Of a stretch of 64,000 bases of DNA, positions 1-12,633 are shown piece by piece. The notes beneath the pieces are model-generated. The model ran no database searches, was not told the origin of the DNA, and saw only the letters and a list, made by a program, of their open reading frames with translations. How positions within the stretch are numbered: position 1 is the stretch's first letter; every line of letters starts with the position of its first letter. The stretch comes from Whalleya microplaca (lineage: Eukaryota; Ascomycota; Sordariomycetes; Xylariales; Xylariaceae). The position numbers and the translations under genes are program-made. Location: positions 186,001 through 250,000 of the forward strand of contig MU385718.1 of NCBI GenBank assembly GCA_022497155.1, in the 5' to 3' direction.

Positions 1-99
1 ATATCGGAACTAGTTTACAACAATGACACACAACAATAAATACAATGACAACTTCAAAACCTCCAAGTATCCGGTGATGACATTGCAAAGATTGTGCAA

Positions 100-2022
100 T
101 CAAAGATCTACTAATGAGCGGACCACAGTCACTATCGGCGGGATCGAGGTGAAGAGGACGGTTATAGTCCCAAACAGACTCATCGAAAGACTCGACAGCG
201 CCGCAGCCCGCGGATCGGTCCGCAGAAAGAACGCAGTCGCTATTGCAGACGAGTTAGCACCGAGTGTGACGCCGCGGGTCACGTAGTCATCTAGATCCGA
301 ATGTCAGTCCGATAAGTCCATACCCAAGCAACGCTTTACCGCTCGCACACGTATACCATTCTATATTATACACACAGGGAAGGAGGATGGAGGGATGGGA
401 GTAAATACTTACCCTCAGGGATCCTCAACATCGCAAGCAAGCGCTGGCCTGCCAGCACACCCAGAATCCCACTTAGAATCGCCAGCGCAGCAACGGTATT
501 AGCATCGCCGCCCAGATTCACCGCAGCCGGGGTGGCCAGCGCAAGCGTCAGACTGCGAGCAGCGAAGGCGAGGCTACGTGGCGCACTAATACCGATGGCG
601 TAGCAGATCTTAGGGTACGAGAACAGCGAGGCAATGGAGATAGCCACATTCGGGAGCACGATGGCCAGGAAGTGTTGGCGCAGCTCGCGGCGGTACTGGA
701 ACATAGGCAGCGCCAGCGCCACGATGCTGGCGTCCAGCACGCTCGAGAGCATGTCGCCGGCGCCCGGCGCGCCGCCGCTTCCCGACCACAGCTCGAGGTA
801 CTTCGCGCCGGTATGGTACTCGCCGAGCGTGGTGGCGAGGTCGTGGTGCTTGCTGAGCCCGAGCACCCAGATCCCGAGGACGGCGAGCAGAGAGGACACG
901 ATCACGGGGTGCAGATACTGCCGCCAGCTGGGAGGCAAAGACTGCGCGGCGAAGTACGTCAGGATGCTGAAGCTCAGGTGCATCGGCATGGCGTAGCCGG
1001 CGGCATAGTAGATGGGGAGCCCGACGAAGAGGAAGAGCGAGGCGTAGGTGAAGAGGTCCAGCCGGCTTGTGATCAGCGCTGCCCAACGACTCGACCTGGG
1101 TGGAGGCACCGGCGCCTGAGGCGGCAGGTTTGGTTGGACGAGGTCGCTGTTCTGGGCTGAGGTCTGCGACGATGAATCATGGTCCTGGTGATTCTGCGCA
1201 GGGTTCTGGGAATGCGAAAGAGGTGGTGGTTCCACCGCATCTAGAGTCGAAGCTTGCTCTGAAGGGATACCTGAAGATGCGCTCTCTTCAGGGGCTGGCG
1301 TCGCGGTCATGGGTATCTCATCATTCTCGGGACCGAGTTCCTCGGCGCGTTCAGTCATTGCCCGTTTCGAGGTCCCCGAAATCAGTTGAAGGCCGCGGGT
1401 CATATATGCCGCGAGGACCATCATCACAACAAAACCGATCACTAGGACGTAAGTAAATCAAAGCGGGATAATTCGAAGGTTTGCTCACCGAAGACTGCGA
1501 TGATTTTGAACACCTCGATAACCCCTATTGGTGGGCTCAGGGGAAGCAGGACGAACGAGGGTGTGAACATGACGCTAATCCATCGCAATGCCCAACCGCC
1601 CTGATAAGAATCAGCAACAACACTAGCGACCGGTAGGAGACATAGTTGTTGATTTTTACAGGTATTTCAATCATCGCGACGATGCGCCGTGTGCGATGCT
1701 CGCCAAGCACTTGCTCCGACAGTAGCAGAGCCGCGAACAGAACCACGAGACATGCCACTGAGGCCGGGAAGGACACGGACCCAAGCTTCAACAGCTTGTC
1801 TACGCCAAAACATGCTAGTAGCAACAGTAGGATCCCAGACGGGACATAGAGCCAGGCTTGTATGACCTTGGGCCGGGAATGCCGGAATGCCTGTACCAAT
1901 GTTAGATGGGTGTCTGTGCTACCTAGCAATATGGAGGTAACATCTAGGAAAATGACGGGAACTTTTACAATTTGCACGGCCAGCAATAGGTCTTTTAGAG
2001 CACTCTCCTGATTAACAGCCAT
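100..2022 (-). CDS. LrgA/LrgB-type membrane protein (PLGG1-like), 4 exons
   Basis: Exons (minus strand) are 1660..2022, 1489..1600, 413..1441 and 100..290. The introns are 59, 47 and 122 nt; the first has a CTGAT and the last a CTGAC branch point. The product is 564 aa. The N-terminal part holds several hydrophobic segments and resembles LrgA. A Pro/Ser/Gln-rich hydrophilic loop follows (about residues 185-270). The C-terminal half is an LrgB domain with the conserved GGDANTVAALAILSG stretch and, across the last junction, IPEDDYVTRGVTLGANSSAIATA, which corresponds to the R-G-x-x-x-G-x-x-S-x-x-I-x-T-A motif of LrgB. Bacterial LrgAB/CidAB proteins affect murein hydrolase export and pyruvate uptake, and the plant fusion PLGG1 is a plastid glycolate/glycerate carrier. 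The fungal homologue is probably a small-organic-acid transporter, but its substrate and membrane are not known from sequence. The start is the first ATG of the frame. Confidence 0.87.
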
Positions 2023-2510
2023 TGTGAAGATTGCTCATGTTTGATTCTTTTTAAAAGCAAATACTGAATGCGTGTTGCTCATAATAAATAGCAACTGGAT
2101 GTGGTAAGCGGTGACATGACTAAAGAACGGTAATAACCGCGGCCTACCTTATACAGAAACCTCAGCGACTTTCAGTGGTCAAACGGAACCCATTTAGAGG
2201 GCCGATTTCGGCGGGTCACGATGCTTAGTAGAGCTAGCGGCGGAGCGGAGAGCCTCTGTAACTTAGAGCTTCTCACGACGATGGCCTCTGTCTGCAGAAT
2301 CTATAAAATCTTCATTTTTAACAAGGCCGTTGAGCCAAGTTTATTAATTTGCCCAATTCAGGAAGAGCTGTGAAGGAACTATGGGATTTCTCAGAAACCA
2401 AGGCACGGTTCGTCGAGTCTCTTTCCTTGCCCCAGAACCAAGAGCTATTGAAAGGCATAAGCAACGCATCAGTATGCAATCAATCCATGACCATTGCAGT
2501 ATCTCTCCAG
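2023..2510. other. Intergenic, LrgB promoter side and 2EXR 3' side
   Basis: This stretch separates the start of the minus-strand LrgB-type gene from the stop of the 2EXR gene. It therefore holds the LrgB promoter and the 2EXR 3' UTR. I see no coding signal in it. Confidence 0.6.
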
Positions 2511-3586
2511 TTATTCCTCAGTTCCGACTTCAATGCGATCAGGTCGCTCCTTGTAGAAGGCTTTCTTGGCTGGAGCCACAACAAGCTTGAACTTCATCTT
2601 TAGGTATCGTTGCTTTTGTGATTCGTCCGTCATTTCCTCCGCAGTCTTTTGACACAACTCTCTTAGATCTTTAAGAAGGGTGCAGATCCCAGCTTGAACG
2701 GAAATGGCTTCTATGTCGTCCTCCCGTGCCTCATAGTAGGTAAAGTCTCTGTCGTGGAAGATCTCAAGATTGTCCTTCCTTGCGACATCTACGCAGAGTG
2801 TTGTTAGTGATTCCGAATATAAACGTTTAGGCTAGGGGACTAACCTTGGATCCTATTTAAAGTTTCCCAGAATAAGTCAGGAGACTTGCGTCGATCAACT
2901 TCCTTTTTCCGGTTGGCATAGATATCGACGACATCCTTTTTATTCAGCTTCAGCAAGAGGTAGAAATTTTCTATGTCCGGAAAGTAACGCAAAAAGTCTG
3001 CAATACTCGCATAGCACATATGAACCCCACCATTTTCCCAAGTGTGTGTTCTACCTTCACAAACACAAGTGAATGTGTAGTCATTCCTCTGCGGTTTCCA
3101 TTCGATCGCCACACGCTTTAGACCGCTGAAGAGAGGCCTGAACCTTTCTATTGGGGTAAACTCCGCGTCGAACCAGATTGAAAACGTTCGAAAATGAATG
3201 AGGTCATTATCGCCATCAACTTTAGCCACAACGGACCGGCCTCTGGGGCTGTAAAGCTCCTTTCTGTCATGGTAGTAGGGCCAAAGCGCATTATATGCCA
3301 CTGAATTGACCGCTTTGATATTGCGGCGCTCCCGCCATACTGAAGGATCATTGTTAGGGCCTGCGATTGGCACAATGGCGTAGGACTCCTCCTCGTCGGT
3401 GCACAACATTTGGAGCTTGAAGTGGTGCACTCCCGGCGACTGGGCTGCATGGCGAAAGATTTCGAACTTCAGTTCATTTGGAAAGAGAGGAAATAAGTCA
3501 GAGATGTCCTTCTTTTTGGCCGAACCTGGTGATGATGATGATGGACTGGGAGGGCGAGCCACCCCGGGATCTTGTTCAGGATTCAT
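2511..3586 (-). CDS. 2EXR-domain protein, 2 exons
   Basis: Exons are 2845..3586 and 2511..2788, joined over a 56 nt intron (donor GTTAGT, acceptor CGTAG). The product is 339 aa. After a Ser/Pro-rich N-terminus of about 30 residues comes the hydrophobic signature LFPLFPNELKFEIFRHA, typical of the fungal 2EXR domain, an F-box-like module whose function is undefined. The region behind it is mixed charge and ends in a Lys/Glu-rich helix-prone tail encoded by exon 2. The open frame extends upstream of 3586 but contains no earlier ATG, so the ATG at 3586 (MNPEQDPG) is the start. No membrane segment or signal peptide is visible. A second, diverged 2EXR gene lies at 41996..42673. A substrate-receptor role like that of F-box proteins is only a guess. 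Confidence 0.8.
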
Positions 3587-4689
3587 AACCAATTGTACAG
3601 GTCGGCAATGGGGTCGATAGGTTCGGATATACACCAAATAGACCTGTGTCTATCAAGAAATGTCGCCGATATCAAAAAGATACCTAGTCACTGTGAAAGC
3701 GGTCAGACCCGAGATTCCAGATTAAAGATTAACGTGAAGGTGCTCTTAAATGAGCGTGCGGGTATATATACCTGCCTCCGTCCTGGCGAAGGGTAGATGC
3801 TGGGAAGAATGCACCCCAACTGTAAAAGTATGTTCAGGTATCGACCAAGAACTGACCTCAATATTCCGTGCGAAAAATGGCTACCGTTAACCCTAAGCTA
3901 TATTTATCTGAAAAGAGTCGCCGATGGGGTTGATTTGGGGTTGCTGCAGCCTTCCTGGATTGATTTGTGGTGAAAGGTTCGGCGGCGAAAATTTATGTGT
4001 GCATTGTGAAATGCAAATTCCGAGCCAGGTGAATTTGGAAATGAATTTGGCTTGACAAATGGCAGGCAGGATTATAGGAGGGAAACAGCATGAACGATGG
4101 CTCGTGAAAATTGTACTGGGGAAGGTGGTCCTTTCAGATCAAGATAGGGCAAGCAAGCAATAGATACGGCCCTCCGGATGACTTAACCTGACCGCAGTGG
4201 ATTGATGATATTGATCTAACTATAATATGCCTTGCTCTGAGCTAAATTACTGTAAAAATGCAGCTACACATGCCGTCTCCTCATCCAATAAGTCCATCCC
4301 TTTCCCGACTACCCCCTATTCGCTTACTGAAATAAGACCAATACCAGACAACATGTATAACTGGACAACCCGCCAATTTAACGCCCAGATTCGAATTAGT
4401 CGGCGCAGTTGTGATGTACAGAGGCAAACTGTAAACTGAATTTCATTATTATAGCACCATCTCTTCTATTATTTGATCATATTATTCACCGTGTTAGCCT
4501 CATGCCACGACAGCCTCCTGAGCCATCCGAGTGTGGAAACCGTTCCTACCAAGTAGAAACATCAAGCGCTAAGCAGCCAACCTAAGTAGCAAGACTTCAT
4601 CGACCTCCCCACCGGTCCAACTAGGAATCAACTCGCAGTCCACCAGCTGCGCCCCGCAACAAAGACCATGCTGACCACCCCAGAAATTT
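3587..4689. other. Intergenic upstream of the 2EXR gene
   Basis: This holds the promoter side of the minus-strand 2EXR gene. Frames are short and interrupted and I see no conserved protein motif. The right part borders the dispersed repeat. Confidence 0.5.
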
Positions 4690-4836
4690 CAACATGGGAC
4701 AAAGTAATGAGGAGTGCAGTGACTTGATTAGTGCAAGTTGAAGCTATAGGAAGGTGACAGAGCTCCTTATGTATACATATATAGGCGGTCGGCCATACGT
4801 AGGCCCATACCACCCTCAGCCCTATAGGGCGTATCT
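4690..4836 (+). repeat. Dispersed repeat, copy 1 (probable LTR fragment)
   Basis: About 147 bp match 41374..41524 in the same orientation. The match begins at CAACATGGGACAAAGTAATG and ends at CCCTATAGGGCGTATCT. Differences are mostly transitions, with a 5-base and a 1-base indel, as expected of RIP or ordinary decay. A TATATAGGC stretch and a possible CTAACA terminus further right (about 4943-4950) suggest a solo LTR of a copia-like element. That identity is inference; the repeat match itself is directly visible. Confidence 0.8.
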
Positions 4837-5423
4837 TAATAAGAAGGCCCTGTCACCCACAGTAGATTAGACCAGACCAAACCGGACCATAACCGTCCTT
4901 CATCCCTCCAAGCCTTTGTCCTACATACAGTTCTCGAGGCTAGACTAACATCTGTTAAGCCAGAGTCACGGCATACGGAAGACACTGCTAAACTCTAGTT
5001 CATGTAGATAGATTAGCCCCTGCAGCGACTCTACCATCACTTTAGCAACCAGTCTTTGTGATAGAGTTGGAAAGTGTAGTACAATATCGCTACACCGAAA
5101 GCACACAGTAGGCATTCGAGGGCACTTGAGGAGATAGGCCTGTGTACCGCATGTAATAGATAGACCCTCGAATATGATTTCTATAGATAGGCAATAGCTA
5201 AGATCACTCCACACCCGATCACATTTGCTTGATGCTCACAGTTAAAAGAACTACTTAGCATGTGTATCAACTCGGGTATTAACTCTCTCGTACCTGTCTG
5301 TCTAGGTAGGTACGTACTATACATACTCATACATATCAACTCCTAAACCGCACGATCCCACCACGATCTCGGCCCCCTTCCCTCCCATCTCATCCCCCAT
5401 CTCATCCTCCCCTTCATCCTCCC
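4837..5423. other. Intergenic, Cft2 3' side
   Basis: This is the 3' flank of the Cft2 gene and may include the rest of a decayed mobile element. There is no supported gene. Confidence 0.5.
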
Positions 5424-8400
5424 CTAAGCACCAGCAACAACAGCAAGACTCTCATAAATCGTCCGCTTAACCGCATAAAACGTGCCCCCCAGCTGCGTGG
5501 CCGGCCCGCCGTCCGTCGGCAACCCAATACTTTCGACGTCGACGCGCCCCGTGGCGGTCTTGCGGACCACCACGGAGCCGTCGACGACGAGCGTGCCCTC
5601 GCCGCGGAACTCCGCCGTGTGGCCCGACTGCTGCATCGCCTTGCGCAGGTCCCCCAGCCGCAGGTCGCCCACGTGCAGCGGCTGCGCCGCCGCGCGCGTC
5701 GCCGACGCCAGCGTCGCGGGGACGATGTCGAGGGTCGGTTCGAGTGCGATGGGGGGCGTGGAGGTTGGGGGCGTTTCGTCTGTTGGGACTGGCGTTCCTT
5801 CTGCTTTTTCTTCCGCTGCTGGGGTGGCTGTTGACTCCGTCGCCTCCTCAGCCTTATCTTCCATCTTGAGGCGCTTATGCGCACCCTCATTGCCATCATC
5901 CTCAAGCGCACCCCCGGCCGCAGCCACCGCAGCTTCCTTCGCCATGGCGAGCAGGCGGCCCGTAACGGTAGCGATGCTCAGGCCGCGGACGTTCTGCCAC
6001 TTGAGCTGCTTGACGAGGGCGGGGGCGAGCCGCACGACCCAGGCGTTCGTGTCGACGCTCGCGTCGATGACGGCCCCGATGGCGGGGGTGTAGATGTCGA
6101 TGGCGGCGCCGACGAGCTTGGCGCAGTCGGCGGCCAGCGCGGCCGTCTCCCCCGGGCCACCGCCCACGAGGATCAGCTTGCGCGGCTGGATCAGCGGGAT
6201 CAGCATGTGCAGGCTGCGCTTGTCGTGCACGCCGCTGAAGTCGACGAACTCGACCTGCAGGCGGACGTCGACCCTCGCGCGCGCGAACACCACCTTCGAG
6301 GGCCCGACCGGCGCCTCCGCCGGGTCGTCGGGCACCTCGTCCAGCTCGTCGGAGGCGGGGCCGTCGGCCGAGAGCGCGAGGTCGAATTCGTCAGAGACGT
6401 TGCGTCCGAGCTGCGGCCGCTTGGCTGAGCCTTGGTGCCCCTGGCCCTTGTTGTTGAAGGCGGCGGCGTCGTCCCACTTGCGTTTCCTGCCAAGCCGGTC
6501 CTGGTTATCGTCCTTCGCGGCCTGTGTCACATCCTGCCCATCGCCATCGTCTCTTTCTTCCGCTCTAAGGTAGTCCTCCGGGCGGATGAGCTCGCCGTAG
6601 TCATCAGCACGCTTCCGCCGGACGGGGTGGGGGAACATCCTGTCGCGGCCCTTCTTATTCCTGACGTCAAAGTCGTAAACGCCCTTCTTCTTCAGTAATA
6701 TGTTAATACCAAGGTCCTCGTCTGTCAAGGCGGCCTTCTTCCTGCTGGCCTGACCCATCGTCGCTGCAGCATTTAGGGCCTTGCCCTGTTGCTCATCTTC
6801 AGAATCCTCCGATTCAGAAGACTCTTCAGAGGCCTCGTCGCCTACGTCCCCGGCCGGTTCCAGTATAGTATCCCGCCCACTTTGAAGGGTGGTTTGAAGT
6901 TGGCGTTGCTGTGCAAGCCACTGCTGATAGATGGCTAGATCGTTCCCCTCCAAGACCTGCTTCTTTGCGTCGGCAACCTCCAACTCTAAGACCGATTCTT
7001 GATTTGGCGCATCACCGTTTTCTTCTACCCGTTCCTGCCAGTGCCGCCAGAGACTTCTACCTATAGATAAACGTGTTTCAGATATTAAGGAAGGGTGTTC
7101 CGTTAAAATAACCATGTTCTTGGCATCACTTGCAATATGTTTCAAAACATCTCTTGAAAACCCCCACTCGAGAGAAGAGTCGCTTGCGAGTATCACTCTA
7201 CCCACCGTGCTGTCACCCTGGTCTTCCTGGTCGAGTAATTTATCGATTTGGCCTTTCCTATCGAGTAACCTCAAGAATCTGAAGTCGAATGGCCCAGCGT
7301 CTTTGTTCGTTTTATTCCCATCTGCTCCCCCATTGACGCGTCTAGACCCATCAACAACGGCTTCGAACTCGCGAACAACACTATCGTCCATCCACTCGAG
7401 CATGCTGCGCGCATATCTCATGGTGCTGTGGATATTGCGCCCGGCAAGGTAGAGCTTTGCGGTCTTGAGCTGGCCCTCACCGGTGGCAGCATCGGCCCGC
7501 CAAGCATGCTCCATCAGGTAGGCAAGCTCCAACACCCGCGCGCTCGAGTCGATGGGTATCAGTACGGTACCTCCGTTCGTAACACAGGACTTCACCTTGC
7601 TTAGTAGCAGTTCATCCCGCTTGCTTCGGCCCCCGGCGAGAGCAGGCTTTTCGCCTCCTCTGCTGCTACAAACCAAAGCGGTCGGTTTCCGTAGTTGCTC
7701 GATAACTTCAGCGCCTCCACCCCCTGCACCGCCTAGCCAGGCCGCACCCGCGTACACATTTTCGCGCCCCTGGTTCCAGTCGACCGCGTAAACAATGGAT
7801 TCCAAGCCATGTTGAATATGCCAGATAGTTCCTCCAAGCGTGTGGCCCGAGTTGTAGGCGGTAATAGTTAACCCATTCAGGGGGGGAGAAAAGGGAGAAC
7901 CGAGCGGTTGGTGAGGCTGAGAGTACTTTAAGGGGTGGATTAAGGAGAAATATGTGGCGATCTCTTCGGGCGTCGGGGCTTGTAAGAGAATATCGGAAGA
8001 GGCTTGTTGTTTGGTGTATGAAACCTCGTCGAGAGAACTAGAGGGTATAGTGGTAGCGGCCAAAGGAGTAGAGGCATAAAGATCTTGTAATAGCGTCCGG
8101 CCAAGGGCGATCACTGGCGTCGTCGCATAGACGGGAACGCGAGTAAACAGCGGGAAGTGTTTGCAGCAATGGGCGAAGGCTGCGATATGGTTCGTAGTCG
8201 CATGCGTTAGGAGGATGAGGGATAAGGTTGGTACCTGTCTAAAGAAAGGAAGCAGGCTGTCAGCAAATATGACAGACAGACAGCCATTGCAGTCGAGGGT
8301 TTAAGAATCCCCATACTTCTCTATTTCTTTTAGTTTGGCGACATCAAAGGACTCGTCCCAGCCGACGTCGACCAAGATCTTGATGCCTCCATCTAGCTCG

Positions 8401-8462
8401 AGGATAGATTGCGACGCAGTTGATTCCGAGAGCGCCCCCTGCAATGGGCTAAATGTGAACAT
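5424..8462 (-). CDS. CFT2: Cleavage and polyadenylation factor subunit 2 (Cft2/CPSF100)
   Basis: Exons are 8317..8462 and 5424..8238, with a 78 nt intron (donor GTATGG). The product is 986 aa. It is the catalytically silent metallo-beta-lactamase/beta-CASP partner of Ysh1/CPSF73 in the nuclear pre-mRNA 3'-end processing complex. The N-terminal fold is visible (ILVDVGWDES, NSGHTLGGTIWHI, AVDWN). The zinc-binding HxHxDH motif is reduced to HATTNH (residues 61-66), as expected for this inactive paralogue. The beta-CASP region follows (LIPIDSSARVLELAYLMEHAW and LASDSSLEWGFS), then an acidic insert, then the family motif around MFPHPVRRKRADDYGELIRPEDY. The C-terminal domain has VEFVDFSGVHDKRS and ends in GTFYAVKRTIYESL. 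Length and domain order fit fungal Cft2. The 3' half is very GC-rich. It is divergent from SEC24. Confidence 0.93.
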
Positions 8463-9335
8463 GGCTGCATCATACCAAAGCCCCAGCTGAGTAATCTAGG
8501 TATCGTGACGTTAAGATAATTAGTAGGAGTTTAGCGATGCAGGCTTGGTGATAAAAAGCTGTTGGCGGAAGGCGGGTGTTTTGGTAGGAATGGAGAATGG
8601 AGATGGCAGGCGTCGTCGCCGTCGCGCGTCAAAGAATTCCAGCTCCAGGTGACAGGCACGACCTACTGTACGGAGTACGTATGTACCTACCTTAGGTACT
8701 CCATTGGATCCACTACAGTAGCTTTTCCGCTAGTCCTGTCACAGCCTAGCGTTTCTATCTTTTGCTTGGCGCTGCACAGACCATTTTGTGTTCAGAGCTC
8801 CAGTAGACGTCACTGTCACTGGACAGACAGATGGCAGATGGGACGGACTGGCTGACAGGGCTGACTGGCTGACCGGACCGGATCGTCACATACATAAAAT
8901 AACTAACAAATTCGGAGAATCCCCGGAACGAAATCGTGTCAATTCGATGATGCCCCCTGGTCTCCCTTTTTGTTCCTATTTTTGGCATTTCAGATGTCAA
9001 TCTTCAACTGTGGCCACAAAGACGACCGGACGAGCAGCACGACACGGCACGAACACGCTCTCTTCACCTCCCAATTGCTCCCATAGAGCTCCCGGCTTCC
9101 TCCTGCGGTTGCAAAAGTACCATGGAAAGTTGCCAGAGCTTATGATCCGCCAGACTCGACCATTACTGCTCTTGACCACGGTACTTGTTGGAGGTGAAGT
9201 CGGTCGCGGAGCACCTCAGCTTCTACACTTCTTCTGCGTCTAGGCAGTCTATACGCGTGTGTCCATACGTGTGTACGAACTGTACACGTCCCTAGTATAA
9301 GGATAGATACTTAACAAGCTCTCCCTCTATACAAA
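8463..9335. promoter_or_regulatory. Divergent CFT2 / SEC24 promoter region
   Basis: These 873 bp lie between the ATG of CFT2 (minus) and the ATG of SEC24 (plus), so both promoters must lie here. The SEC24-proximal part (about 9240-9330) has CT-rich stretches, as usual for a fungal 5' UTR. Short frames inside have no family resemblance. Confidence 0.7.
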
Positions 9336-12300
9336 ATGGCCGACTACTCTATGTACCACGCCCTGGGACAGGGCGAACAGTTCGACCCCAACGACCCCAA
9401 TCGAACCACTCAACCTGCTCCTCCGCAGTTCCAGCCGCCCGTTGCCCAACATCCGTATCAGCAGGGAGGGGGGTACGCGCCTCCTGGGGCTCAAGGTCAC
9501 CAGTACTATGGAAGCCCGCAACCTCCCATGGGGACCCCTTCACCAGCCGGCGCACAGGGATTTGCACCACCACAAGCTGATGGAGGTCTCGCCTCACAGA
9601 TGGCCGGCATGTCGTTAGGAGAGGGTCACAATACGGCAAGAAGAAAGAAGAAGGATAGACACGTGTTCCACTCTGTCGAGGCACCAGCCGGTTCGTCCCA
9701 GGCATATAATGGCATACCGCCCGCGGGGACCCCGGCCACAGCTTTCTTAAATGCAGATCCCTCGGTACAAGCGGGCACCCAATTCATTGGGCAGCCGAGC
9801 CAGTTCCCGGCGCCGGTCAATGCGCCTTTCAATCCCGCCATGCCTGCCTCTCCCGCCGAATTCGCTGCCAGGGGAGGTCAGCACGATCAGCATCAAGCGC
9901 CTGCATACGTAGCAGCCTCGGGTGGAGGGGTCTCGCCAGAGGATATTCCCAGTATCCCGGTTTCAAGAGATGTACCGCAGCAATTCTACCTCCACAATGT
10001 ATATCCTACGTTTGAACGCCACGTACCTCCCCCGGCTACGTCCTCTTTTGTTGCCTATGACCAGGGCAACTCCTCGCCCAAGTATACGCGGTTGACTATG
10101 AACAGCATACCGGTCAACTCGGAAGGCTTACATAGCACTGGATTACCCCTGGGACTTGTGTTACAACCGCTGGCGAAGCTTCAGCCTGGCGAAATGGAAA
10201 TCCCCGTTCTCGATTTTGGTGACCAGGGACCGCCGAGATGTCGGCGGTGCCGCGCATACATAAATCCCTTTATGATGTTCCGTTCTGGCGGCAGCAAGTT
10301 TGTCTGCAATCTGTGTACTTACCCCAATGATACCGCTTCGGAGTATTTCTGTGCTACGACGCCTCAAGGGGTTAGGGTAGACAGAGATCAGCGTCCGGAG
10401 CTGACAAGGGGGACCGTCGAGTTTTTGGTGCCCAAGGAGTACTGGACAAAAGAGCCTACAGGCCTCAATTGGCTATTCGCTATTGATGTCACCCAGGAAT
10501 CATATAATAAGGGTTTTCTAGAGGCTTTCTGCGAGGGAATTCTGGCGGCACTCTACGCCCCGGATGACAATGATGAGACGGATGAGAACGGCGAACCAAA
10601 ACGGCGAATACCACCGGGCGCCAAAGTCGGTTTTGTTACTTATGATAAGGATATTCATTTCTATAATTGCAATGTAAGCTCAGCGGCGACGCGGCGTGTA
10701 CCTGAATCAGACCTTGCTGACCGTTTCTTCAGCCGGCTTTGGAACAAGCGCAAATGATGATCATGCCAGATATCGAAGATCCATTCGTACCGCTCAGCGA
10801 CGGATTGTTTGTTGATCCGTATGAGTCTAGGGCTGTGATCACGTCATTGCTGACTCGGTTGCCTACCCTGTTCGCCGATATCAAGAATCCCGAGCCTGCT
10901 CTGTTGCCGGCCCTTAGTTCTTGTCTGGCCGCGTTAGAGAAGACCGGAGGGAAAATTGTGTGCTCGTTGTCCGCCTTGCCCACCTGGGGCCCCGGGCGAC
11001 TGTTTTTGAGAGATGACGGCAAATACCCGGGTGGCGAGATTGATAAGAAGCTCTTCTCGACGGAACATCCCGCATGGAAGAAAGTGGCAGAGAAGATGGT
11101 GGCGGCCGGTGTCGGCATCGATTTCTTCCTGGCTGCACCGTCTGGGGGTTACTTAGACATAGCCACCATAGGTAAGTTTCTACGCGGAAGAGAAAACCTT
11201 ACAGCTTCCGCGGCTAATTCGCTATTAGGCCATGTTGCGTCTACGACGGGTGGCGAGACTTTCTACTACCCCAACTTCGTCGCGGGCCGCGATAACGCCA
11301 AGCTCTCACTCGAGATTAAGCATACTGTCACGAGAGAGACCGGCTACCAGGCGCTAATGAAGGTCCGGTGCTCTAACGGTCTTCAAATTTCTGCCTACCA
11401 CGGCAACTTTATTCAGCACACGTTCGGGGCGGACCTCGAAATTGGTGTCATTGATGCTGACAAAGCTGTCGGAGTCACGTTCGGCTACGATGGAAAACTC
11501 GACTCGAAACTCGACGCTCACTTCCAATCTGCCCTGCTATATACGACCGCTTCGGGTCAGCGCAGGGTCAGATGTTGCAATGTGATCGCCAGCGTTAGTG
11601 ACAGCCCGCGAGAGTGCATGAAATTCGTGGACCAAGATGCTATTTACACAATCATCGCCAAGGATGCCGCTTCTCGGCTTGCCTCGACCTCAACTACGCT
11701 CAAAGACATCAGGCTAGGGTTGACGGAGAAGACGATCGACGTGCTAGCAGGCTATAGGAAGAACTTCTCGTCCCAGTCCCATCCGCCGGGCCAACTGGTG
11801 ATGCCCGAGAAGCTCAAGGAATTCGCGATGTACATGCTGGGGCTGATCAAGTGCCGAGCCTTCAAGGGCGGCAACGAGACGTCGGACCGGCGCGTGCACG
11901 AGATGCGCATGATCACGTCGATGGGCGCGGCGGAGCTCAGCCTGTACCTGTACCCGCGCATGATCCCCGTGCACAACCTGGCGCCCGAGGACGGGTTCCC
12001 GGACGCGCAGACGGGCCACCTGCGGGTGCCCCCCGCCGTGCGCGCCTCCTTCAGCCGCGTCGAGCCGGGCGGCGTCTACCTCGTCGACAACGGGCAGCAG
12101 TGCCTGCTGTGGTTCCACGCGCAGACGTCGCCGAACCTGCTCGCGGACCTGTTCGGCGAGGGCCGCGACTCGCTCAACGCGCTCGACCCCTACGCCTCGT
12201 CGCTGCCGGTGCTGCAGACGCACCTCAACGCCCAGGTCCGCAACATCGTCGAGTTCCTCCGCTCCATGCGCGGCTCCAAGGCGCTCACCATCCAGCTCGC

Positions 12301-12633
12301 GCGCCAGGGCATCGACGGCGCCGAGTACGAGTTCGCGCGCCTGCTGGTCGAGGACCGCAATAATGAGGCGCAGAGCTATGTCGATTGGCTCGTGCATATA
12401 CATAAGGGCGTGCAGCTTGAGGTAAGCTTTTGAGATTTTTTTTTCTTTCTTTTTTTCTTAGTTGTTTGCTATTCTAGGGATATTGTGGGTTAACGTGTTG
12501 ACTGCATTGCGCACTCGAAAAACGCCGCGCTGACACTTTTGGCTTCTAGCTGGCCGGACAGCGGCGCAAGGAGGGCGACGACGGCAGCTCCATCGCGTCG
12601 ACGTTCCAGGGCTTGAGACCGCAGTACTGGTAG
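9336..12633 (+). CDS. SEC24: COPII coat cargo-adaptor protein Sec24
   Basis: Exons are 9336..10673, 10733..12421 and 12550..12633, with introns of 59 and 128 nt. The product is 1036 aa. Sec24 pairs with Sec23 on ER exit sites and binds cargo export signals. The N-terminal 200 residues are Pro/Gln/Gly-rich and disordered. The zinc finger has Cys at residues 302, 305, 324 and 327. The Sec23/24 trunk begins near residue 370 (GLNWLFAIDVTQE). The first junction restores the family sequence HFYNCN|PALEQAQMMIMPDIEDPF. The beta-sandwich, helical and gelsolin-like domains follow (YLVDNGQQCLLWF). The last exon adds LAGQRRKEGDDG and ends in FQGLRPQYW. A strong rise in third-position GC is visible from about 11850 to 12360. 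Confidence 0.95.

Noticed and set aside
2349..2603. Plus-strand open frame of 84 codons
   Set aside because: It is antisense to exon 2 of the 2EXR gene, which has a convincing splice and stop.
5482..6573. Long open frames antisense or out of frame within the CFT2 3' half
   Set aside because: These are shadows caused by very high GC; the Cft2 frame carries all conserved motifs.
11744..12403. A 219-codon minus-strand frame within SEC24
   Set aside because: It is antisense to the conserved Sec24 C-terminal domains, in a GC-rich codon stretch.
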